In this document: in pieces, positions 1-5,045 of the stretch
How the letters are laid out: the number at the start of each line of letters is the position of its first letter
Position numbering within the stretch: position 1 is the stretch's first letter
Assembly (NCBI GenBank): GCA_937877075.1
Contig: CALEGD010000039.1
Span: 1-5,045 of the forward strand
DNA: 5,045 nucleotides
Source: an uncultured Acholeplasmatales bacterium
GTDB taxonomy: Bacteria > Bacillota_I > Bacilli_A > ML615J-28 > CAG-698
Reading direction: 5' to 3'
Notes under the pieces: generated by a model
What the model was told of the DNA's origin: nothing
Databases searched by the model: none
Seen by the model: the letters and a program-made list of their open reading frames with translations, nothing else
Made by a program: the position numbers and the translations under genes

Positions 1-575
1 GAAGAATGGGAGGTCGTCTTATCATAAGCGATTGAGAAATCTATAATGACGATTTCTTCTAAATTTAATGGAAGCGAATCAATCAGCACTAAATTACCAT
101 TAGCATCAATTAGATTACTGAGACGATATATTTGCAAGGGTTGTTCATGGGCTTCTGCCGGTAAGGTTGATTTTAGAGTTAAATCAAAATTTTCCCCGTC
201 AACAAGATAGAAAATGTCTAACATATTAAAGTCATCCGGTACATTGGCGCTACTAATATTCTCTAAACTAATAATTGCTTCAATCGGAAAAGAACTTAAG
301 TTCTCAACCTTTAAGCGAAAACCAAAAATATCATCGGGAACAGCATATCGGAAAAAGTCTTCAATTTCTTCTTTTGTTTTAACTTCTTGATAATCACCGC
401 CATTCTTATTTAGTTCAAGAACAACGTCAATTTTATAATCACCCGCGGTAACTACAAATTCCTCGACATCCGCTTCTGGGCGTAAAGTAATCCAAGCAAA
501 GACGGTCGAAGCGAGTACAAGCAAGGCACAAATTAAGGCGAGAATTGATTCAAAGATTTTTAACTTTGTTTTCAT
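1..575 (-). CDS. TasA-like secreted protein with SipW-type signal peptide (partial, C-terminus beyond the left edge)
   Basis: The frame is open from an ATG at 575-573 to the left edge, giving 191 residues without a stop. The N-terminus has Lys at 2, 4 and 6, a hydrophobic core at about 11-26, and the sequence STVFAWIT at 23-30. This is the layout of SipW-processed signal peptides (TasA/camelysin group), so cleavage is expected after Ala27. The mature part looks mostly beta: VTAGDYKIDVVL at 42-53 resembles the first strands of TasA-type domains, and KVENLSSFPIEAIISL at 89-104 resembles their strand with a conserved Asn. The likely role is an exported surface, matrix or fibre protein; this is inferred from the family and the neighbouring signal peptidase. 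It has a good Shine-Dalgarno site and lies past a terminator, so it is probably transcribed separately from the operon upstream. Assignment to the SipW-substrate class is fairly sure; the exact function is unknown. Confidence 0.72.
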   Translation of the reverse strand, partial: MKTKLKIFESILALICALLVLASTVFAWITLRPEADVEEFVVTAGDYKIDVVLELNKNGGDYQEVKTKEEIEDFFRYAVPDDIFGFRLKVENLSSFPIEAIISLENISSANVPDDFNMLDIFYLVDGENFDLTLKSTLPAEAHEQPLQIYRLSNLIDANGNLVLIDSLPLNLEEIVIIDFSIAYDKTTSHS

Positions 576-579
576 ACCT

Positions 580-586
580 CTCCTTT
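580..586 (-). promoter_or_regulatory. Ribosome binding site of the TasA-like gene
   Basis: The minus strand reads AAAGGAG, then AGGT, then the ATG at 575. The purine run continues to GGAGAGG, so the effective spacing is short but workable. It supports the ATG at 575 as the true start. Confidence 0.75.
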
Positions 587-658
587 CCCTGCAAGAAGAA
601 ACATAATGCATTTAAATATTTCGCTCTTGGATCAATCTTCCAGTGTTGATGTTTTAAG
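587..658 (-). other. Short leader between terminator and TasA-like gene, no confident promoter
   Basis: A promoter is expected here because a strong terminator lies just upstream. The best candidate I can find is TTGATC (630-635) as a -35 with TAAATG (609-614) as a -10, but the 15-base spacing is short and the -10 is poor. An AT-rich stretch at about 611-620 could also serve. I do not see a convincing hairpin, riboswitch or operator. Confidence 0.25.
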
Positions 659-695
659 AAAAAAATTGCTAATTAGGATTGTCCTAATTGGCAAT
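659..695 (-). terminator. Rho-independent terminator ending the operon
   Basis: On the minus strand, arms TTGCCAATTAGGA (694-682) and TCCTAATTAGCAA (678-666) form a 13-bp stem with one mismatch and a 3-base loop. One more A-T pair (695/665) extends it. Seven T residues (665-659) follow directly. It begins four bases past the TGA stop of the signal peptidase gene (699-701), as expected for an operon end. It separates that gene from the TasA-like gene. Confidence 0.9.
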
Positions 696-698
696 AAA

Positions 699-1310
699 TC
701 AGTCTTTTTTCATTTCTTCCAGGATTTTAGCTTTTTCTTCTTCATAAATCCTTTGTCTAAGAAGAACTGATTCTTTCTTTAATTCTTCCTCTTTTGCTTT
801 CTTTAAATTCCTTGTAATCGAAATAATTTCCATTACAATGATATAAAAGAAGAGAAAGATAATTAAGCCGTATACAACATCCCTATAATCGATAATTAAT
901 TTACCTACATTGAAAAAGTTTCCGTATTTTATTACAACACCATGAAAATCATTATTTTCTACATAATCTTGGTCGACGGGAGCGGCCGGATTATCTCCTT
1001 TGGTAACTAGTTTATCACCAACAATATCAACTACTCGGTGAACAATATATTTTTGGTAATGATCCGACCAAAAAACAATTATATCTCCGCTTGAAACTTC
1101 CTCATAGGGAATCGATTTACTGATGATAACCTCACCGACTTCAATCGTCGGTTCCATGGAATCGGTTGCAACAACCGAATAAGAGTAACCAAATACTTTT
1201 ACAATATTATTCGAAGCATTAGCTTTAATCCCCAGTAGGATAATCACCAATGTTAAGATAAAACAAATGGTTGTTAGTATTGAAATTATATAGGTTAATG
1301 TTTTTTTCAT
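699..1310 (-). CDS. sipW: SipW-like (ER-type) signal peptidase I with charged cytosolic tail
   Basis: This 203-residue membrane serine protease should cleave signal peptides of exported proteins on the outer face of the membrane. A hydrophobic segment at about 7-28 anchors the N-terminus. TDSMEPTI (49-56) holds the catalytic Ser51. VHRV (90-93) has His91 where ordinary bacterial signal peptidases have Lys, which marks the archaeal/ER/SipW type. TKGDN (103-107) and VDQD (112-115) follow; Asp113 or Asp115 fits the acidic member of the triad. A second membrane segment at about 146-166 ends in VMEIISITRN, followed by a Lys/Glu-rich helical tail (169-203) on the cytosolic side. The tail is longer than the enzyme itself needs. 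The TasA-like gene downstream is an obvious candidate substrate. The ATG lies 28 bases past the preceding gene and has no clear Shine-Dalgarno site; an in-frame TAG just upstream rules out an earlier start. The family call is firm; the substrate is inferred. Confidence 0.93.
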   Translation of the reverse strand: MKKTLTYIISILTTICFILTLVIILLGIKANASNNIVKVFGYSYSVVATDSMEPTIEVGEVIISKSIPYEEVSSGDIIVFWSDHYQKYIVHRVVDIVGDKLVTKGDNPAAPVDQDYVENNDFHGVVIKYGNFFNVGKLIIDYRDVVYGLIIFLFFYIIVMEIISITRNLKKAKEEELKKESVLLRQRIYEEEKAKILEEMKKD

Positions 1311-1338
1311 AATAATCTAGATATAAAGTAAGCAGACC

Positions 1339-3207
1339 TTAAATTGCATGTTTTTCGCGAACCTGAAGAAGCTTTTCTTCACGCATTCTTTCGTATTCCT
1401 GACGTAATTTTTCGATTTCCGATTCACGATTTGCTTTTTCGCTTTCGATAATCATCTCACGCATCTTACGATACTTATCACGCATAAGCTGTAATTGCTC
1501 CTTGTAGTAAGCGCGTTGTTCAGCCAGCTTCTGTTTTCTTTCCTCGCGTAATCTCTCGAGTTCTTCTTGACGTTCGATTTTAGCCCGAGCTCTTTCAGCG
1601 GCAATTAATTCTTTATCAGCCTCTTTGATCAATTTTTCATTTAGTTCTTTTTGAGCTTCAAAGAGTTCTTTTCTTAATGAACTTAGATCATGAATAGTCT
1701 GAATAACAATCTTTTTATTTTCTAAAGCTTGCGCCTTAGCGGCTCTTTTTTCATCATCTTTACTGCTTGCTTTAGTTTTCTTATCCTTTACAAGTTTTCT
1801 TTTAAGTGACTTCGACTTGATCAATTGGGTTTGAATTTCCCCAAGCTCCTCCATCTGCTGTTTTTCAATCTCAATCGACTTCCGGAAATCATGTTCCTTG
1901 GTTTCTCTGATAACCTTAGCAACGGATGCTTTTTGTTTTACTTCTTCTAAATCTTGTTCTAAGTCACGTGGTTTTAAAGAGGCAAATTCATCAACAATTT
2001 CCGGTTTTGTTTCAAAAACACTCTTATATAAGGAATTAGTAATATCCATCGTTTGGGTCATTGAACGACGAAGAGCATCTTCAAAAGAAACATTATCGCT
2101 TGATAAGAGATCAACCAAAGATTTCTTAAATATTTTTTGGTTTTGGTCAAGGTAATATTCATTGATGGTATTGTCTTCCATCTGAATGGCATCAGGGTTT
2201 TCAACAACATCTCTTGGATTAACCCTGACAATTTTAGTTGCCTTACGAACATATTCGACGGTATCCGCTTCCGCATAAAGGTCCCTTCTTGTATCTTGAT
2301 TGTATGAAATGAAACTATAAGAAAGGAGTGCCAGCTGATTTAAGTCGGCAAGGTAGGCGGAATCAATTGTTAAGTCTTTTTCCTGAACATCGATATCATA
2401 AATTAAAGCATTATAAGAATCAAGGAATAGCCAGAGGCTATAGGCATTTCGAAAGTCGGGATTTTTCAAAATGATATTGGTTTTCATAATTGGCGGCAAG
2501 ACTGGTTTCGCATTTGAAAGTTCTTTCATAAACGGAGAGTTTTTCAGCCCGGCAACGCCTCTAACCAATTTCGTAACTCTTGCCAGTAAAGCTTCATTGC
2601 GCTCTTTCAAGAGTGAGTCTTCAATTTCGCTTTTGACCGTTAGATCAAGATCAAAAACGACTTCAGTACGATTTATATTAAAACCTGATTTAAAATTCAG
2701 GTGATTTCTCTGTTTAGATTCAATATTACTTCGGATGACTTCATAACGATTACCGACAAAAATAACCAAGCGATTAATCAAAGTCATAACAAAGCGGTTT
2801 TCATAGATTGCATAATCTACTTCTGCATGGGTTGTTAAAAGTTTGCTCGGAATAACATTTCCGTCCTCATCAATACTTTTGATATTTTCGGTATGTTGAG
2901 TAAGGTGTTTAATCGAGTCTTTTGTAACCTTTTTGACTTTTTCAACCGGAACTATTTCTTCTTCATACCTTAAGGTTGACTTAGGATTCTTAATTATCTT
3001 CTGTAAACTAGGAAGATACATCTCAACTGTCTTAATCCACTCATTATCGAAGTTCTTAAACTCGGCGATATTTTTCTGATAAACAACTGAATCGCCCGCA
3101 AGAAAACAACGGTAAAAATATTCCGTGAATTTTTCTTTCTGCATCGAGCTGTTAAGCGAATGCATTATCGAAGAATAAAAATTGTCAAGATCGTCTTTCT
3201 TAGCCAT
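1339..3207 (-). CDS. McrC/DUF2357-like protein with long C-terminal coiled coil, no visible nuclease motif
   Basis: This 622-residue, apparently soluble protein has no signal peptide or membrane segment. About residues 20-300 resemble the N-terminal half of McrC/DUF2357-type partners of McrB-like ATPases: VDYAIYENRFVMTLINRL (130-147, with the ENR core) and NPDFRNAYSLWLFL (249-262) are the best matches. Residues 300-420 have no recognisable PD-(D/E)xK pattern. From about 420 to 618 the chain is almost purely helical and charged (rich in E, K, R, Q), broken by a Lys/Ser-rich stretch at 463-484, which indicates an extended coiled coil. The gene follows the AAA+ gene by 14 bases and its ribosome site overlaps that gene's stop codon, so the two are probably made together and act as a pair. 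McrC stimulates and directs McrB, so an adaptor or regulator of the ATPase is a reasonable inference. The McrC/DUF2357 link rests on motif resemblance and context and needs a profile search; the coiled coil is clear. Confidence 0.6.
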   Translation of the reverse strand: MAKKDDLDNFYSSIMHSLNSSMQKEKFTEYFYRCFLAGDSVVYQKNIAEFKNFDNEWIKTVEMYLPSLQKIIKNPKSTLRYEEEIVPVEKVKKVTKDSIKHLTQHTENIKSIDEDGNVIPSKLLTTHAEVDYAIYENRFVMTLINRLVIFVGNRYEVIRSNIESKQRNHLNFKSGFNINRTEVVFDLDLTVKSEIEDSLLKERNEALLARVTKLVRGVAGLKNSPFMKELSNAKPVLPPIMKTNIILKNPDFRNAYSLWLFLDSYNALIYDIDVQEKDLTIDSAYLADLNQLALLSYSFISYNQDTRRDLYAEADTVEYVRKATKIVRVNPRDVVENPDAIQMEDNTINEYYLDQNQKIFKKSLVDLLSSDNVSFEDALRRSMTQTMDITNSLYKSVFETKPEIVDEFASLKPRDLEQDLEEVKQKASVAKVIRETKEHDFRKSIEIEKQQMEELGEIQTQLIKSKSLKRKLVKDKKTKASSKDDEKRAAKAQALENKKIVIQTIHDLSSLRKELFEAQKELNEKLIKEADKELIAAERARAKIERQEELERLREERKQKLAEQRAYYKEQLQLMRDKYRKMREMIIESEKANRESEIEKLRQEYERMREEKLLQVREKHAI

Positions 3208-3215
3208 CGATAAAA

Positions 3216-3223
3216 CTTCCTTT
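3216..3223 (-). promoter_or_regulatory. Ribosome binding site overlapping the upstream stop codon
   Basis: The minus strand reads AAAGGAAG, eight bases before the ATG at 3207. Its first two bases are the last two of the AAA+ gene's TAA stop (3224-3222). Ribosomes ending on the ATPase gene therefore sit on this site, which points to translational coupling of the two proteins. Confidence 0.85.
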
Positions 3224-4763
3224 ACTGAATTTTCTTCAAATCCTCCAGAGCACTAATAGAAGTAATAAAGGCGTTCTTTCCAAAAAGCTTGTCCATCAGA
3301 ACAATCAATTCATCCATTTCATCGTGCAAAAAAGATAGATTTAAAGATTCAAATTTCCGGATGATTTTATTAGCAACAATATAATCCAAACCTTCTACTT
3401 CGGTTCTTCCGCAAGCAACATAAACCGGAATGAATTGTTTTATTTGTTTCATAATACGGTTACCGAAAGTAACATTAAACTTTGCTGTGATATACAAGTC
3501 TAGTTTCGCCAGATTATCGGCAGTTTTCGGCGACAACGGATAATCTTTTTCCGCAGCTTTGAAAAGGTTATCTAAATATTCAAAGCTCATAACAATGCTG
3601 TCGGTCATCGGTGCATCGATAAAATCGGCTTTTGTATTAATTACTATCGGTGTTGCCCGGTCATAAACCTTATCGGTAATTGTAAAGGTCGAGTCGTCAC
3701 GGTTGGCAGTTCCAATAAACCAAAGGTTTTGGGGAACAACCAACTTCCCGCTACTAATATTTACCGGATCGCCCTCAACATCGGTCGAAACAATTTCGAT
3801 TTTCCATTCTTTAGGGTTAGGCATTTCAAGTATCGACAAGAACTCCGCAAAATAATACTCAATACGGGCTAAGTTCATCTCGTCAAGAATAATGAAACTC
3901 AAATCCTCACGAAAGGTTGCTTCATATAAAGATTTCAAAAAGTCAGATTCATTAAATTTCTTGGTAAACTCATTCAAATATCCCAGTAATTCCGTCCGAT
4001 CTCTCCAAGCCGGTTGAACAGAAATTATCGAAGCATCATGATTAAAGAATTTTCCCATTGCATAGGGAAGAGAGGTTTTACCGGTACCAGATATACCCTC
4101 AAGTATTATAATTTTGGAGGTTGCCATACCTGCAATAAAAGCCGAGATAATTTGTTTATTATAAAAAAGTTTAAGTTGACTAGCAGAATAATTAATAAAA
4201 CGTTCAACCAAACCTTCAAGATTAATCATATCTTCTGGTTTCATAGTTACCGAGGTTACAACATTCTCATATTCTTGGTCAACTTCAATCAATTTTGTAA
4301 ACCTTGAATTAATTTCCGGTTTCTTTACTCCTTCTTCCTCTTCCTCATATTCATCTTCATCATACTGATGAGGAGTAAGCCCAAGATTCGAAACTTTCAT
4401 TGCCAGAATCTTATTTTTTTCATCAATCAATTCCAATGTTTTCTGATTGAGTAAGGATATTTCTTCTAACAATTCATCTTTCTCAACTTCACGTTTTGTA
4501 AAACGAAAATAGCGACGTAATAATTGGAAAAATCTAATTGTAAGAAAGATGATAAATACCAAGTTAATCAGCAATACCAAAATCGCGATTAACCAGTCGA
4601 CCATCTTAAAATTAGGGATCGATTTAATGAAACTCTCTACATAACCTTTTATATCATTATAAAAGAAATCGGCAATCGCTTTAAATATAGCCTTAAAAAA
4701 ATTACCGATGTCGTTTAATAGTTCTTTTATAAAATTAATGTAAAATCTAGAGAATTCTACCAT
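3222..4763 (-). CDS. Membrane-anchored McrB-like (dynein-related) AAA+ ATPase
   Basis: This 513-residue protein begins with an amphipathic, aromatic-rich region (1-50), then one membrane segment at about 57-79. A basic stretch follows (RRYFRFTKR, 83-91), which places the rest in the cytosol. A short coiled coil (about 92-125) and an acidic linker (DEDEYEEEEE, 135-144) lead to the AAA+ domain. Walker A is GISGTGKTS (223-231, Lys229); VQPAWRDRTELLGYLN (249-264) is typical of McrB-like proteins; Walker B is FIILDEMNLAR (290-300, Asp294/Glu295); sensor 1 is GTANRDDST (351-359); KVYDRA (365-370) holds a likely arginine finger. FGNRI (433-437) and LDYIVANKIIRKF (459-471) match the family's lid. All key residues are present, so it should form an active ring. 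Classical McrB uses GTP and has an NTAD motif at sensor 1; here it is NRDD, so ATP use is likely but untested. McrB does not normally have a membrane anchor. The ATG has a good ribosome site. Confidence 0.9.
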   Translation of the reverse strand: MVEFSRFYINFIKELLNDIGNFFKAIFKAIADFFYNDIKGYVESFIKSIPNFKMVDWLIAILVLLINLVFIIFLTIRFFQLLRRYFRFTKREVEKDELLEEISLLNQKTLELIDEKNKILAMKVSNLGLTPHQYDEDEYEEEEEGVKKPEINSRFTKLIEVDQEYENVVTSVTMKPEDMINLEGLVERFINYSASQLKLFYNKQIISAFIAGMATSKIIILEGISGTGKTSLPYAMGKFFNHDASIISVQPAWRDRTELLGYLNEFTKKFNESDFLKSLYEATFREDLSFIILDEMNLARIEYYFAEFLSILEMPNPKEWKIEIVSTDVEGDPVNISSGKLVVPQNLWFIGTANRDDSTFTITDKVYDRATPIVINTKADFIDAPMTDSIVMSFEYLDNLFKAAEKDYPLSPKTADNLAKLDLYITAKFNVTFGNRIMKQIKQFIPVYVACGRTEVEGLDYIVANKIIRKFESLNLSFLHDEMDELIVLMDKLFGKNAFITSISALEDLKKIQ

Positions 4764-4768
4764 ACTAA

Positions 4769-4775
4769 TCCCCTT
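4769..4775 (-). promoter_or_regulatory. Ribosome binding site of the AAA+ ATPase gene
   Basis: The minus strand reads AAGGGGA, five bases before the ATG at 4763. It fixes the start so that the N-terminal amphipathic region and membrane segment are part of the protein. Confidence 0.8.
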
Positions 4776-4798
4776 AAAGAATATTTACTATCAGAGTA

Positions 4799-5045
4799 TT
4801 ATTTTGCTTTTTCTTCTTGTTCTTTCTTAAGTTCCTCAAGGATCTGCTTTCTCATTTCTTCTTTTGCAGCTTCTAAATCACTAAGGTCTTCTTTATCTTT
4901 TTCATATTTTTCTTTAAGTTTCGCATTATTAAGATTGATAATATTCCTAACTAGGAAAAACACTTCTACTATAACAATCAAAGCTACTGGAAGAACAATA
5001 GTCCACTCAAAATGGTCAACGATATAATCATATGTTGATCCGGCA
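4799..5045 (-). CDS. C-terminal end of a membrane protein, probably a second SipW-like signal peptidase (partial)
   Basis: The frame is open from the right edge (first full codon at 5044-5042) to TAA at 4801-4799, giving 81 residues. There is no in-frame ATG; a TTG at 4981 falls inside the membrane segment and is not a convincing start, so the gene begins outside the window. Residues 14-32 form a membrane helix (WTIVLPVALIVIVEVFFLV), followed by RN and a Lys/Glu-rich helical tail (41-81). The end of the complete SipW-like protein is laid out the same way: both have a Glu near the cytosolic end of the helix, with Arg-Asn exactly six and seven residues later (VEVFFLVRN here, MEIISITRN there), a Gly 25 residues before the Glu, and a charged tail. 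The Pro in the helix also fits what I recall of the C-terminal membrane segment of SipW/archaeal-type peptidases. The catalytic part is not in the window, so another single-pass surface protein with a cytosolic tail remains possible. Confidence 0.55.
   Translation of the reverse strand, partial: AGSTYDYIVDHFEWTIVLPVALIVIVEVFFLVRNIINLNNAKLKEKYEKDKEDLSDLEAAKEEMRKQILEELKKEQEEKAK

Noticed and set aside
699..701. TGA read as Trp (Mycoplasma code) at the end of the signal peptidase gene
   Set aside because: The Trp codons I checked in this window are TGG, and the terminator begins right after the TGA, so it is a normal stop. Read-through would add only four codons before a TAG, so the test is not absolute.
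1898..2155. Plus-strand open frame of 85 codons
   Set aside because: It lies wholly inside the coding frame of the coiled-coil protein on the other strand, and its translation shows no recognisable domain or motif.
2058..2276. Minus-strand open frame of 72 codons
   Set aside because: A second frame inside the 622-residue gene; the main frame is continuous and carries the domain signals, so no frameshift is implied.
2471..2704. Plus-strand open frame of 77 codons
   Set aside because: Antisense shadow of the McrC/DUF2357-like region; no family resemblance.
4014..4307. Plus-strand open frame of 97 codons
   Set aside because: Antisense to the Walker A region of the AAA+ gene, whose motifs leave no doubt about the real strand.
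4764..4798. Small inverted repeat (TACT/AGTA) between the first two genes as a terminator or operator
   Set aside because: The arms are only four bases and there is no T run; it is expected by chance in AT-rich DNA.
4799..4981. A 60-residue protein starting at the TTG at 4981
   Set aside because: The frame stays open to the right edge and this start would cut a membrane helix in half; a partial gene entering from outside is far more likely.

Overview
The window is AT-rich bacterial DNA that is almost entirely coding, with every gene on the minus strand (read right to left). TGG is used for Trp and TAA/TGA as stops, so the standard bacterial code fits. Purine-rich Shine-Dalgarno sites, low GC, a SipW-type signal peptidase and a protein with a TasA-like signal peptide together suggest a Bacillota member, perhaps a Bacilli, Erysipelotrichia or Acholeplasma/Izemoplasma-like lineage. 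The lineage is an inference from style, not from a marker gene.

Layout in transcription order: (1) 5045-4799, the C-terminal end of a membrane protein whose last membrane segment and charged tail look like the end of a second SipW-like signal peptidase. (2) 4763-3222, a membrane-anchored AAA+ ATPase of the McrB/dynein-related type. (3) 3207-1339, a 622-residue partner with an N-terminal half resembling McrC/DUF2357 proteins and a long C-terminal coiled coil, with no nuclease motif that I can see. (4) 1310-699, a complete SipW-like signal peptidase I with a Ser/His active site and a charged cytosolic tail. (5) A strong Rho-independent terminator at 659-695. (6) 575-1, the N-terminal 191 residues of a TasA-like secreted protein, whose gene runs off the left edge.

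Genes 1-4 are separated by only 35, 14 and 28 bases and end at the terminator, so they look like one operon that begins outside the window. The TasA-like gene lies past the terminator and probably has its own promoter. TasA-like proteins are the classic substrates of SipW peptidases, so export and processing of surface or fibre proteins is the likely common theme. The unusual part is an McrB/McrC-like pair built into such an operon, apparently between two SipW-like peptidases, with the ATPase tethered to the membrane and the partner carrying a coiled coil where McrC has its nuclease. I suggest, as a hypothesis only, a membrane-bound AAA+ machine working with SipW-type secretion. The alternative is a membrane-attached relative of type IV (McrBC/CoCoNuT-like) defence systems. 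No RNA gene, CRISPR array, insertion sequence or attachment site was seen.
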